Source of the DNA: G963662605 sp963662605
Lineage (GTDB): Bacteria; Bacteroidota; Ignavibacteria; Ignavibacteriales; Ignavibacteriaceae
NCBI GenBank assembly: GCA_963662605.1
Contig: OY759785.1
Location: 2,542,001-2,606,000 of the forward strand
Direction of reading: 5' to 3'
DNA length: 64,000 bases
Within the stretch, counting starts at the first letter, position 1. Every line of letters starts with the position of its first letter. A program made the translations under genes and the position numbers. Under the pieces are notes generated by a model that ran no database searches, was not told the DNA's origin, and worked only from the letters and a program-made list of their open reading frames with translations. Below are positions 16,502 through 25,540 of the stretch, in pieces.

Positions 16502-17743
16502 TTATTTCTTGAATGAATAATTTTTCGGAATTACGACAATACCGCTTTCCGTAACTGTGAACATCTTTCCATCTTTTGTCGGATCGAATCCAATTTCGTA
16601 ACCTTCGGGAACTTTCACGTTTTTATCAATAATCGCCCTGCGAATCTTTGCACCTCTACCGATATTACAATTGTTCATAATAATGGAATCAGTTACATAG
16701 GCATAACTGTTAACGCGAACGTTTGCACCAAGAATAGAACGCTCTACCAAACCTCCGGAAACGATTGTGCCGTCACACAGCATGGAATTCAGCGTACGTC
16801 CGATACGTTCGCCTTCATGTGACAATGTTTTGGCAGGCGGGAATTGATACTGATATGTTCTAATCGGCCAATCATAGTCATATAAGTTGAATTCCGGAAT
16901 AACGCTAATAAGATCCATACTGGCATCGTAGTAGCTGTCTATGGTTCCAATATCTTTCCAATACGGTTTGCTCTTTTTATTTTCATCAACGAACGGATAC
17001 GCGACTACTGTGCAATTGGACTGCACCATGTACGGAATAATATCCTTGCCGAAATCATGATTCTTCATTTTCTTAGTCTGAAGCTCATTCATCACATCAC
17101 GCAAAATGGACTCATTAAAAATATAAACGCCCATATTGACTAACGAAGTGCCGGGTTTGTTCGGATTTTCCGGCGGCTGTGGCGGCTTTTCGATGAATGA
17201 TTCAACGGAGTAGTTACTATTGATTCCGATAACACCAAAGCGCGCAGCTTCTTCAACCGGCACATCAATACAGGAAATCGTCAGATCGGCTTTCATATCG
17301 TTGTGATACTGGAGCATTTTCAGGTAATCCATCTTGTAGATATGATCACCACCCAGAATCATTACCCATTTACATTTACGGTCGCCGGAAAACAAATTCA
17401 TGTTTTGATAGATTGCATTTGCCGTACCCATATACCAGTCGCCGCCGATTTTTCTCTGCGGTGGCACCGAATAAATGAACTCGCCCAATTCGGGATTAAA
17501 AATACTCCATGCTTCAAATAAATGCTGATTAAGTGAATCGGATTTATATTGTACAAGCACGTAAATTCTTCTTAGTCCGGAATTGAGGCAATTAGATAAG
17601 GCAAAGTCAATAATTCTGTATTTTCCGCCAAACGGGACAGCGGGTTTGCTTCTCGGTAAGGTCAAAGGATGGAGACGCTCACCCTGTCCACCGGCCAATA
17701 TCATAGTAATTGTATCACGCAGTATTGAAGATCCGGGAAACAT
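16502..17743 (-). CDS. glgC: glucose-1-phosphate adenylyltransferase
   Basis: Makes ADP-glucose from glucose-1-phosphate and ATP, the committed step to glycogen. The 413-residue protein has the nucleotidyltransferase motif MILAGGQGERLHPLT near the start (about 14-28), the KPAVPFGGKYRIIDF segment, WYMGTANAIYQN, the metal/sugar region ILGGDHIYKMDY and FIEKPPQPP, and a left-handed beta-helix C-terminus. It begins the minus-strand series with uvrC, the lipoprotein and sixA. No glycogen synthase is nearby, so the pathway is scattered in this genome. Confidence 0.95.
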   Translation of the reverse strand: MFPGSSILRDTITMILAGGQGERLHPLTLPRSKPAVPFGGKYRIIDFALSNCLNSGLRRIYVLVQYKSDSLNQHLFEAWSIFNPELGEFIYSVPPQRKIGGDWYMGTANAIYQNMNLFSGDRKCKWVMILGGDHIYKMDYLKMLQYHNDMKADLTISCIDVPVEEAARFGVIGINSNYSVESFIEKPPQPPENPNKPGTSLVNMGVYIFNESILRDVMNELQTKKMKNHDFGKDIIPYMVQSNCTVVAYPFVDENKKSKPYWKDIGTIDSYYDASMDLISVIPEFNLYDYDWPIRTYQYQFPPAKTLSHEGERIGRTLNSMLCDGTIVSGGLVERSILGANVRVNSYAYVTDSIIMNNCNIGRGAKIRRAIIDKNVKVPEGYEIGFDPTKDGKMFTVTESGIVVIPKNYSFKK

Positions 17744-18047
17744 ATCATAAACTCCATTTTAATTATACAAGTCAAATACCCTGGCAACCGGGGAATCAAT
17801 AGAAATTTTCAAAATCTAATAAATAATAAAAAAAAATATCGGTGACAAGCAAGGACATTTTCGATAAATAACGTTCAATTAACTCATTTATTTTCATAAT
17901 GTTACGATTATTTTTCATATACCCCCTTTTTCCGTTAATCCCCTTTACCCGGCGCAATTTTTACTTTATCATCGTGAAATTAAACCGAACACAGCTTTGT
18001 CATGTCCAATAGACGAAATAAATTCTTCACTATCCCAAGGATACAGT
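17744..18047. other. divergent intergenic region between glgC and the Spy-like gene
   Basis: About 300 AT-rich bases that must carry the promoters for glgC (leftward) and the Spy-like gene (rightward). Reading frames that enter it from 17997 use a TTG and lack a ribosome-binding site, so I treat them as non-coding. No clear regulator site was recognised. Confidence 0.45.
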
Positions 18048-18536
18048 ATGAAAGCTACACATAAATTTTCGATCTTCACAATCCTTTTTACGTTATGTCT
18101 GTTTGTTGCTATGCAGGCACAGCCGCAAACAAACGTACCGGTGAAAAAGCAGCACAAAGAATTCGCGAATAAAGGCTTCTGGGGCAAGCTGGATTTGACT
18201 CCTGAGCAAAAGGCTAAAATCGGAGAATTGAAAAGTGCTAACCAGAAAGCCATTATTGATATGAAAGCCGATTTGGAGAAACTCCGCGTTGATAAAAAAG
18301 ACCTCATTCAAAAAGGCGACTTTAACCGCAAAGCCTTTACCGATTTAGAAGAGCAAATTATCAAGCTGCAGAATAAGATTCACATGGCTTCTTTGAATCA
18401 CAAACTTGATGTGGTTTCCCTTCTAACCCCTGAACAGAAAGAAAAAGTGAAAAATCTTAAATTCTGGATGGAAAAGAAACGCGATAACGATGAACACATG
18501 AAAATGAAGATGAAAAGAATGGATAAGTCCAAATAA
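18048..18536 (+). CDS. Spy/CpxP-like periplasmic protein (LTXXQ motifs)
   Basis: Exported 162-residue helical protein. After the signal peptide (MKATHKFSIFTILFTLCLF, cleavage probably after MQA) come two LTPEQK motifs, LTPEQKAKIGEL (about 45) and LTPEQKEKVKNL (about 126), separated by long charged helices; the tail is rich in Lys, Met and Asp. Two LTXXQ motifs are the mark of the Spy/CpxP family of periplasmic chaperones and metal or stress sensors. The ATG at 18048 is chosen because AAGGA lies six bases upstream; a TTG at 17997 would put 17 polar residues before the signal. A bidirectional terminator follows. Confidence 0.82.
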   Translation: MKATHKFSIFTILFTLCLFVAMQAQPQTNVPVKKQHKEFANKGFWGKLDLTPEQKAKIGELKSANQKAIIDMKADLEKLRVDKKDLIQKGDFNRKAFTDLEEQIIKLQNKIHMASLNHKLDVVSLLTPEQKEKVKNLKFWMEKKRDNDEHMKMKMKRMDKSK

Positions 18537-18557
18537 GGACAACTCCGCACAATACGC

Positions 18558-18588
18558 AAAAGGGAAGGCCTGCGACGCCTTCCCTTTT
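18558..18588. terminator. bidirectional intrinsic terminator
   Basis: Twelve-base stem AAAAGGGAAGGC/GCCTTCCCTTTT with loop CTGCGAC, between the converging Spy-like gene and the unknown gene at 18609. The A-rich and T-rich stem ends give a U-run in both directions. Confidence 0.85.
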
Positions 18589-18608
18589 ACTTTTTAAAAC
18601 AGTGGTTG

Positions 18609-19298
18609 CTACTCTGCCAGCATTTGGGAAATTTTATTGAGCCATTGTAGTTTCTGTACTTTCAGGTACGGACTCGGATAGCTGAAATAAAATGGAATTT
18701 CATTCTTAGAAACGCCTACTGTAGTAAATCCCTGAAAGGATTTTAAAGCGGTTTGTGCTGTGGGAATTAAAAAGCTCTCATTCCCCCATCCGAGAATCAC
18801 CGGTGCGTCCGGTTTCAGGTTCAGGCATTTTTTAAGTTCATTTTTCCGTTTGGGATGAAAGATGCTGTGTGGATTAGATTCATCAATTTTGGAAGCTCGG
18901 ACAAAATCGTCATAAAATTTTCCGCTGTTCCCATTCCGCAAATCGGATAAATTCAGCACCCGTACATATTCCCATCCTTTGAATTCCATCATTCTCATAA
19001 TTTGGTATTGCGCGTTATCGGGACGGGTAGGAATAATTTCCTTTTCCCATCCGGGCGCACAGATTTCTCCGAACGAAAATGTTTTAGGCAGGTAATCAGC
19101 ATCCAACGGCTTAGAGGAGCCGGGATTCATCATAACCACAACGGCATCTATCGGCTTAAGGCTGTCAACGGGAATGTCTTTTTTTACAATTTCAAGAATA
19201 CTCCGGCACTTAAAAACCGTACTGCCGATTTTTAAATCATAAAAATGACCGAAAACATCATAGATTTGCTTAAGCTCTGAGGCGTATAAAAATTTCAA
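18609..19298 (-). CDS. uncharacterised protein, possibly DUF1643-like
   Basis: A 229-residue soluble protein without signal peptide. The segments VVVMMNPGSSKPLDADY (about 53-69), RVLNLSDLRNGNSGKF (about 117-132) and PVILGWGNESFL (about 166-177) resemble the layout of DUF1643 and uracil-DNA-glycosylase-like folds, in which an asparagine-proline-(gly/ser) turn is followed by an NL-rich strand; this is a weak resemblance. It is a single gene, converging with the Spy-like gene and diverging from fic. Codon use looks like its neighbours. Function unknown. Confidence 0.6.
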   Translation of the reverse strand: MKFLYASELKQIYDVFGHFYDLKIGSTVFKCRSILEIVKKDIPVDSLKPIDAVVVMMNPGSSKPLDADYLPKTFSFGEICAPGWEKEIIPTRPDNAQYQIMRMMEFKGWEYVRVLNLSDLRNGNSGKFYDDFVRASKIDESNPHSIFHPKRKNELKKCLNLKPDAPVILGWGNESFLIPTAQTALKSFQGFTTVGVSKNEIPFYFSYPSPYLKVQKLQWLNKISQMLAE

Positions 19299-19535
19299 AT
19301 TCGACTTTCTTTCTTCAATTTAGCTCGCTCTCTATCCATGTTTTATATTACTTGATAGATAATGGAAAATATCTTTCTTCGAAAATAGACATAATATCGT
19401 CAACCAGCAATGTTCTGGTTTTTGGGAGTTTATTTATCACAAAAATGCGAATTGTGGTTCAAGTAGATACAAATTTTGTTTATTTTACGAATAACAGCTT
19501 AATTTAGTTGAGTGTATATTAAGGAAGTATAAAGC

Positions 19536-20624
19536 GTGGAAAAATTCGATCCTCAAAAACCCTTTAACGAATTACCGAAGCTACCTCCGGATTTCAATTT
19601 TGATGATATTGAAATTCTGAAAAAGGTGAACAAAGCAAATATTGCACTTTCGAAACTGAGCGGGATAGCCCAGTCAATCCCTAATCGGAAACTTCTCATT
19701 GAGCCGCTTTCAGTCAGAGAAGCCGTTGCCAGTTCAGGCATCGAAAATATTAACACTACAGTGGAAGAAGTATTTCAGGCATCGCTATTTAGTGAAAGTA
19801 AACTGACCAAAGAACAGAAAGAAACGCTTCACTATAAAGATGCCCTCCTTACCGGTTTTGAAATGATTGAAAATAAGGGATTCCTCAATACAAACAGCTT
19901 CATTCAAATCCAATCAATTCTAGAACCAGAGAAGAAAGGATTGCGGAAAGTTCCTGGTGTAAAAATCGCGAATTCTTTTACTGGGGAGGTTTTATACACT
20001 CCTCCAGAAGGTGAAGTGCTTATTCGCGAACTTCTCAAGAATTTTGAGGATTATTACAATCACGATGAAGGCCACGAAGTTGATCCTTTGATTAAAACAG
20101 CTGTATGCCACTACCAATTTGAATCAATCCATCCTTTTTTAGACGGCAACGGCAGGGTTGGTAGGATATTAATGGTTCTCCAGCTTATATCAGCACAACG
20201 GCTTCAAACTCCGATACTCTTTTTAAGCGGGTATATCAATACACACCGAAATGAATATTATCGTCTTTTGCGCGAAGTAACTTCCAAAAACAATTGGAAG
20301 GAATGGATACTCTATATTTTAACTGCAATTGAAGAACAGTCAAAACAAACAACATCTACAGTAATGCTGATACGTGATCTCATGCAAGAATACCGTGACA
20401 ATATAAAATTGTCATTGCCCAAACTATATTCAGCCGACTTGATTGAATTTCTCTTTTCACATCCATTTTATTCCCAAAAAATCATCAGCCAGAATTTAGG
20501 TCTTTCGCGTAATACTGCTTTCAAATACTTAAACAGTTTATTAAAAAAAAACTTTGTTGAAGTGTTAAAGCTGAAGAATGAAAACATGTTCTATTCAAAT
20601 AGATTCCTCGGTTTGCTGAAGTGA
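19536..20624 (+). CDS. Fic family protein (probable AMP transferase) with C-terminal winged helix
   Basis: Probable AMPylase of 362 residues. The N-terminal part fits Fic_N and has the inhibitory-helix motif SSGIEN (about 67-72; consensus S/TxxxEG/N), so autoinhibition by its own N-terminal helix is likely. The active-site motif HPFLDGNGRVGR lies near residues 198-209, with the flap segment around FTGEVLYTPP. The C-terminal 80 residues read as a winged helix (IISQNLGLSRNTAFKYLNSLL). The start is GTG at 19536, supported by AAGGAAG eight bases upstream. It is followed by its own terminator. No paired antitoxin is needed for this class; the next gene is probably independent. Confidence 0.9.
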   Translation: MEKFDPQKPFNELPKLPPDFNFDDIEILKKVNKANIALSKLSGIAQSIPNRKLLIEPLSVREAVASSGIENINTTVEEVFQASLFSESKLTKEQKETLHYKDALLTGFEMIENKGFLNTNSFIQIQSILEPEKKGLRKVPGVKIANSFTGEVLYTPPEGEVLIRELLKNFEDYYNHDEGHEVDPLIKTAVCHYQFESIHPFLDGNGRVGRILMVLQLISAQRLQTPILFLSGYINTHRNEYYRLLREVTSKNNWKEWILYILTAIEEQSKQTTSTVMLIRDLMQEYRDNIKLSLPKLYSADLIEFLFSHPFYSQKIISQNLGLSRNTAFKYLNSLLKKNFVEVLKLKNENMFYSNRFLGLLK

Positions 20625-20637
20625 ATTAGCCCAAGTC

Positions 20638-20665
20638 TTGGGACGGTCCGGAAAAGTCGTCCCAA
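20638..20665 (+). terminator. intrinsic terminator after fic
   Basis: Eight-base stem TTGGGACG/CGTCCCAA with a twelve-base loop, followed by TTTTATG, 13 bases after the fic stop. Confidence 0.7.
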
Positions 20666-20746
20666 TTTTATGTGTTTTTTGGTACGACGTAAATTAGGGG
20701 CTCCTTCGGGGAAAACTTATTAGTTCTAAAAGTAAGGGAAAGCGAG

Positions 20747-21448
20747 ATGCCACTTAACATAAATGATATTACAACCGCATATGAAAGATTTATACAGCTT
20801 CGCACAGCAGGCCATCGTTATGCCTCATTTGACTACTGTTATAATTATTTCCATTCCTTTACAAACAAAAGAGAACTTGCCTCACCTGCGAATATTGAAA
20901 AAAGCTGCTTAACGCTCGGTTTCTACCTCGCAAGTTGGGGGATGTATCGCGGCTCTACAACATTATTACAAAGAAGTTTAACAAATTATAAACCTTTACT
21001 TCAATATGTTGCCTTTCAATGTCCATCCGAAGCATGGGTGATAGATGTGAATAATTACAATGACAGCAGCATTACAATTCTAATGCAAGTTTATAGAGAC
21101 TTAAGGGATTGTTTACAAATAGCAAATGCACAGCACTTAGTTCTTATTACTAAGATAATGTTGGGAGTATTCGGAAATACGCCCGCGTTTGACAACCAAT
21201 TCACTAAAACATTTCGCCTCCACTTTGACAGGGTTCCTGCTTTTCGATCTTTTAATGTTCACTCATTAAAAGCCATTAAGGATTTCTATGATCATAACTA
21301 TGAAGTAATAGATGCTCTCAAAAATGCTTCTCATACATTCGATTTCCAGACTGGGCTGGAAACGAGAATACACTATACACGCGTAAAAATAATTGATATG
21401 ATAGGGTTCGGACACTCGTTATCCGGTAATAATTCGGGTGTTCAGTAA
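20747..21448 (+). CDS. conserved hypothetical protein
   Basis: A 233-residue soluble, aromatic-rich protein. Its features are an N-terminal tyrosine-rich helix (AGHRYASFDYCYNYFHSF), the stretch GFYLASWGMYRGSTTLLQRS (about 65-84), and a C-terminal helical part. I remember this FYLASWGMYRGS pattern from scattered hypothetical proteins across many phyla with a patchy, accessory-like distribution, but no function. It is isolated between the fic terminator and a repeat-rich stretch, which suits a recently gained gene. There is no signal peptide, membrane helix or catalytic motif that I can point to. Confidence 0.65.
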   Translation: MPLNINDITTAYERFIQLRTAGHRYASFDYCYNYFHSFTNKRELASPANIEKSCLTLGFYLASWGMYRGSTTLLQRSLTNYKPLLQYVAFQCPSEAWVIDVNNYNDSSITILMQVYRDLRDCLQIANAQHLVLITKIMLGVFGNTPAFDNQFTKTFRLHFDRVPAFRSFNVHSLKAIKDFYDHNYEVIDALKNASHTFDFQTGLETRIHYTRVKIIDMIGFGHSLSGNNSGVQ

Positions 21449-22052
21449 ACGTATTTTATGAGGGAAGGAATAATAAAATCACAACAATGAAAAATTTCGA
21501 TATAGTTTATTTGAGTACCGTCGGTACGGTTCACAATACTACTAATTTTGCGCCGATTGAACAGCTCTATCCAGAGCTCCGAATTACATTTTCCGCCTTT
21601 TTACTACTAAGCTAACACGGTTCAGCCGTTCCAGAGAATATCTGCGTTGTTCAATAGACATTAAAGACCGTGGTTAATGAGAAGTTTGCGGCAACTCTGC
21701 GTAAACAGCCGGAGTGTTGTTGTTCTTACAAAAATAATCCGTGAAAATTTGTATTATACGTGCTGGCCTTTGACATGGTCACCCGCCTGACTGACATAGT
21801 CGGGCAAGTCCGCGGTCTATTGTAGCTATTTAAATATCGAACTCACCTCGCCACCTGAATTGAAGCCGATTTCTCATTTTCGGGCTCACACCTCTCTTGA
21901 TAAGAGAGGTGATGGGGTGAGTTCACTTAATAATGTGGGCATACAGCAAACTCTTCAGCGCTTGGTGATGTAGTTCTTACAAAAAATAATCTGTGGAAAT
22001 CAGCGTTATCCATTTTATCCGCGTTCTATTGCAGCTTTTGGTTTAAAACAAA
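21449..22052. repeat. gene-poor stretch with decayed direct and inverted repeats
   Basis: No credible gene in about 600 bases (a 42-codon frame at 21487-21615 lacks support). It holds: an imperfect direct repeat, the unit GTTCTTACAAAAA-TAATC at 21722-21748 and 21973-22000, each followed by a related CCGCG-TCTATTG-AGCT segment at about 21810-21827 and 22019-22036; nested inverted repeats, outer GAACTCACC/GGTGAGTTC (21839-21847, 21916-21924) and inner CACCTCTCTT/AAGAGAGGTG (21889-21898, 21902-21911, three-base loop); and a small palindrome at 21515-21527. These resemble generic dispersed intergenic repeats more than an insertion sequence; no transposase remnant was seen. Confidence 0.6.
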
Positions 22053-22078
22053 AAAGCGAAGAATTTCTTCTTCGCTTT
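22053..22078 (-). terminator. intrinsic terminator downstream of tRNA-Gln
   Basis: Nine-base stem AAAGCGAAG/CTTCGCTTT with an eight-base loop; on the minus strand it is followed by TTTTTGTTTT. It lies about 30 bases after the 3' end of the tRNA. Confidence 0.85.
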
Positions 22079-22109
22079 GCTGCTCCCGACAAGCCGGGAC
22101 ACGCTTTGC

Positions 22110-22181
22110 TGCCTTGCTAGGGCTCGAACCTAGAGACTTCTGATCCAGAGTCAGACGTGTTGCCAATTACACCACAAGGCA
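22110..22181 (-). tRNA. tRNA-Gln (anticodon CUG)
   Basis: A 72-base cloverleaf on the minus strand. The acceptor stem is TGCCTTG/CAAGGCA; the anticodon arm is TCTGA-CTCTGGA-TCAGA with CTG at positions 34-36; the T arm has CTAGGTTCGAACCTAG. The 3' CCA is not encoded. A 190-base AT-rich gap without a gene separates it from glmS, and an intrinsic terminator lies downstream. Confidence 0.95.
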
Positions 22182-22371
22182 ATTTTTAAGGCAACAAATT
22201 TACCAATATTCCGGCTAAAAAACAATCCCTTTCATACAAAATAAAAATTCCTTAAATTATTGTTTTATATATTTGTATACCAGCATTATTTAAGTAATGC
22301 GAATAACATTTTTTGTGTCTGTCAAAAAATAAAATTTAATTATAGTGTGAAACTATTCATTTCGAGGTAAT

Positions 22372-24204
22372 ATGTGTGGCATAGTTGGATATATTGGACA
22401 AAAGAACTCAGTTCCAATTTTAATTGAAGGTCTTAAAAGATTAGAGTACAGAGGTTATGACTCTGCCGGTTTAGGTTTATTAGTTGATAAGAAACCTGTA
22501 ATCATAAAAAGAAAAGGTAAAGTTTCCCAGTTAGAAAAATTAGTATCGGAAAAACCAATCTCCGCTAAGGTGGGCATAGGTCATACCCGCTGGGCGACTC
22601 ATGGTGAACCGAACGAAATCAATGCTCATCCGCACGCGAGTGAAGACGGCAAATTATTCCTTATTCACAACGGAATAATTGAAAACTACATGACCATAAA
22701 AAACCGCCTGCTAAAGAAAGGTTATACTTTCAAGAGTCAGACTGATACTGAAGTACTTGCTCAGTTAATAGACTCATTTTTAAAAGCCGGTAATAAATTA
22801 TTTAAAGCCGTCCGCCTGGCGCTTGCCGAGGTGGAAGGCACATACGGCCTGGCAATAATTTATTCGGAGGAACCGGATAGAATTGTAGCTGCCAGAAAAG
22901 GCTCCCCGCTTGTCGTGGGTATCGGCGAAAACGAAAATTTTGTTGCCTCAGATGTCGCGGCTCTTATCGCGTATACAAAGCAGATTATCTATCTTGATGA
23001 CGGCGAAGTAATTGAGCTTACGCAGAATTCACATACCACAAAAACGGTATATGATGAAGATATTCTAAAAGAAATTACCGAAGTTAATATGTCGCTTGAA
23101 GAGATTGATAAAGGCGGTTTCGAAACCTTCATGCTCAAAGAAATCATGGAACAGCCTGATTCGGTTCTGAACTCCATGCGCGGCAGATTGCTCGCTAACG
23201 AAGGTACTGCCAAGCTTGGCGGTATTGAGGCCATGGTTGATAAAATTGTTAAATCAAAACGGATTATCTTCTGTGCATGCGGTACGTCATGGCATGCAGC
23301 ATTGGTCGGCAAGTACATGTTCGAGCAATATTTACGTGTACCGACGGAAGTTGACTACGCATCTGAATTCCGTTATCGCAACCCTATTATTCACCCGGAT
23401 GATACGGTCTTTTTCATCTCACAAAGCGGTGAAACTGCCGATACTCTGGCAGCGATGCGCGAAGCGAGTATGAAGCAGGCTTTATGTGTAGGTATTTGTA
23501 ACGTCGTAGGCAGTACGATTGCCCGCGAAAGTGATACCGGTGTTTATATCCACGCGGGTCCGGAAATCGGTGTCGCTTCCACAAAAGCTTTTACATCTCA
23601 GTTGACCGTATTAGCACTCATCACACTTATTCTTGCACGCAAGAAAGATATGAGCAAGGTTGACGGCCAGGCAATCGTTAAAGAATTTCAAACAATTCCG
23701 GATAAGATTAAAAAGATTCTGGAATTACGTCACGAGATTGAAAAAATCGCCGACGTCTTTAAAGATGCAACTAATTTTTTGTATCTCGGAAGAGGTTATA
23801 ACTTCCCTGTTGCTCTGGAAGGCGCTTTAAAACTTAAAGAAATTTCCTACATCCATGCCGAAGGCTATCCTGCTGCTGAAATGAAGCACGGACCTATTGC
23901 TTTAGTAGATGAGAACATGCCGGTCGTATTTATTGCACCTCAGGATTCCACCTACGACAAGATTGTCAGCAACATACAGGAAATCAAAGCCAGAAAAGGA
24001 AAAATCATAGCAATCGCCGTTGAAGGTGATGACGTTATTGATTCATTAGCCGATTATGTAATTAAAATCCCGGACACAATCCGGATGTTAATGCCGATAC
24101 TTGCAGCGATTCCGCTCCAATTATTGGCCTACTATATTGCAGTCAAAAAAGGACTCAACGTAGATCAGCCAAGAAATCTCGCTAAAAGCGTGACTGTTGA
24201 ATAA
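22372..24204 (+). CDS. glmS: glutamine:fructose-6-phosphate aminotransferase
   Basis: Makes glucosamine-6-phosphate from fructose-6-phosphate and glutamine, the entry to amino-sugar and peptidoglycan synthesis. The 610-residue protein has the Ntn-type glutaminase domain with catalytic Cys2 (MCGIVGYIG), followed by GIGHTRWATHG and HNGIIENY, and two SIS isomerase domains (CGTSWHAAL and SQSGETADTLAA; then LGRGYNFPVALEGALKLKE), ending DQPRNLAKSVTVE, the usual C-terminus. No glmS ribozyme was recognised in the 190-base leader. It is 16 bases upstream of the next gene, so transcription may continue into the carbamoyl-phosphate genes. Confidence 0.97.
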   Translation: MCGIVGYIGQKNSVPILIEGLKRLEYRGYDSAGLGLLVDKKPVIIKRKGKVSQLEKLVSEKPISAKVGIGHTRWATHGEPNEINAHPHASEDGKLFLIHNGIIENYMTIKNRLLKKGYTFKSQTDTEVLAQLIDSFLKAGNKLFKAVRLALAEVEGTYGLAIIYSEEPDRIVAARKGSPLVVGIGENENFVASDVAALIAYTKQIIYLDDGEVIELTQNSHTTKTVYDEDILKEITEVNMSLEEIDKGGFETFMLKEIMEQPDSVLNSMRGRLLANEGTAKLGGIEAMVDKIVKSKRIIFCACGTSWHAALVGKYMFEQYLRVPTEVDYASEFRYRNPIIHPDDTVFFISQSGETADTLAAMREASMKQALCVGICNVVGSTIARESDTGVYIHAGPEIGVASTKAFTSQLTVLALITLILARKKDMSKVDGQAIVKEFQTIPDKIKKILELRHEIEKIADVFKDATNFLYLGRGYNFPVALEGALKLKEISYIHAEGYPAAEMKHGPIALVDENMPVVFIAPQDSTYDKIVSNIQEIKARKGKIIAIAVEGDDVIDSLADYVIKIPDTIRMLMPILAAIPLQLLAYYIAVKKGLNVDQPRNLAKSVTVE

Positions 24205-24220
24205 CTAATCAGGAAACTTT

Positions 24221-25540
24221 ATGTTACCCAAAAATGTGCTCATTATGGGAGCCGCGGGCCGCGATTTCCATAATTTCAATGTTTTCTTTAGAGGAAACGA
24301 GAATTACCGTGTAGTCGCTTTTACTGCTACGCAAATCCCAAACATCAATGACAGGCTTTACCCTGCTGAATTAGCCGGACGTCTTTATCCCAACGGTATA
24401 AAGATTTACGACGAGAAAGATCTCGTGCGGCTTATCAAAGAATTGCATGTTGATGAAGTGGTTTTCTCGTACTCCGATGTTACCGCAACGTATGTAATGC
24501 AAAAAGCAGCTTTAGTAAATGCGGCAGGAGCCTCATTCCGCCTGCTTGGCGCAAGTGAAACAATGATCAAAAGTACAAAGCCGGTCATCTCCATCATTGC
24601 TGTCCGTACCGGATGTGGTAAATCCCAAACCTCGCGTAAAATTGTAGAATTACTCAGAAACGCTGGTAAAAAAGTTGTCGCTATCCGGCATCCTATGCCC
24701 TATGGCGATTTAGTTAAGCAAAAAGTTCAAAGATTCGGTTCTATTGAAGATTTAAAATTACACAACTGCACTATCGAAGAGATTGAAGAATACGAGCCGC
24801 ACATTGTTCACGGCGGAGTTATTTATGCTGGTGTCGACTACGAAGCTATTCTGCGTCAGGCAGAACAGGAAGCTGATGTTATCATCTGGGACGGCGGGAA
24901 TAACGATATTCCTTTCTATCACTCGGATTTAACTTTCACCGTTGTTGATCCTCACAGGCCGGGACATGAAATGACCTATTATCCGGGACATACTTCATTG
25001 CTGCTTGCCGATGTGGTGATCATCAATAAAGTCGACTCGGCAAAACCTGAGAATGTGCAGATCGTTCGCGAGAATGTAAAGAAGTCGAATCCACATGCAA
25101 TTATTATCGAAGGTGACTCCCCTGTTACTGTTGAGAATCCGTCGGTTATCAAAGGAAAGCGTGTTCTCGTAGTTGAAGACGGTCCGACACTGACACACGG
25201 TGAAATGGAATACGGTGCCGGTATGGTTGCCGCATGGAATGGCGGAGCAAAAGAAATCATTGACCCGCGTCCATATACTGTGGGAACAATCACCGATACA
25301 TTCAAGAAATATCCGAAAATCGGAAAACTGTTACCTGCTATGGGATACAGCGATCAGCAGATTAAAGACCTTGAAGAGACTATCAACAAAACCGATTGTG
25401 ATTCAGTTATTATCGGTACGCCGATTGATCTTTCAAGATTGATTAAGATAAACAAGCCATGTACAAGAGTGACATATGATTTAGTTGAAAAAGGTAATAT
25501 TACATTAGAAACAATACTCAAGGATAAAAATCTTTTATGA
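24221..25540 (+). CDS. cyclic 2,3-diphosphoglycerate synthetase-like P-loop protein
   Basis: Cytosolic 439-residue protein of the family named after archaeal cyclic 2,3-diphosphoglycerate synthetase. The N-terminal part is Rossmann-like (VLIMGAAGRDFHNFN, about 6-20); a P-loop follows (AVRTGCGKSQTSRK, about 126-139), then WDGGNNDIPFYHSDL and DVVIINKVDSA, which resembles the NKXD base-recognition motif of GTPases. In bacteria this family is not known to make the archaeal thermoprotectant. The next gene, carbamate kinase, overlaps it by four bases and ornithine carbamoyltransferase follows, so a role around carbamoyl phosphate is an inference from context. Confidence 0.8.
   Translation: MLPKNVLIMGAAGRDFHNFNVFFRGNENYRVVAFTATQIPNINDRLYPAELAGRLYPNGIKIYDEKDLVRLIKELHVDEVVFSYSDVTATYVMQKAALVNAAGASFRLLGASETMIKSTKPVISIIAVRTGCGKSQTSRKIVELLRNAGKKVVAIRHPMPYGDLVKQKVQRFGSIEDLKLHNCTIEEIEEYEPHIVHGGVIYAGVDYEAILRQAEQEADVIIWDGGNNDIPFYHSDLTFTVVDPHRPGHEMTYYPGHTSLLLADVVIINKVDSAKPENVQIVRENVKKSNPHAIIIEGDSPVTVENPSVIKGKRVLVVEDGPTLTHGEMEYGAGMVAAWNGGAKEIIDPRPYTVGTITDTFKKYPKIGKLLPAMGYSDQQIKDLEETINKTDCDSVIIGTPIDLSRLIKINKPCTRVTYDLVEKGNITLETILKDKNLL

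Noticed and set aside
19536..21448. Fic protein and the following hypothetical as a toxin-antitoxin pair
   Set aside because: A terminator separates them and the Fic protein carries its own N-terminal inhibitory motif.
22073..22111. Ten-base direct repeat CGCTTTGCTG as an attachment site at tRNA-Gln
   Set aside because: It does not duplicate the tRNA 3' end and no integrase is present.
22182..22371. Possible glmS ribozyme ahead of glmS
   Set aside because: No recognisable conserved core; the region is plain AT-rich sequence.
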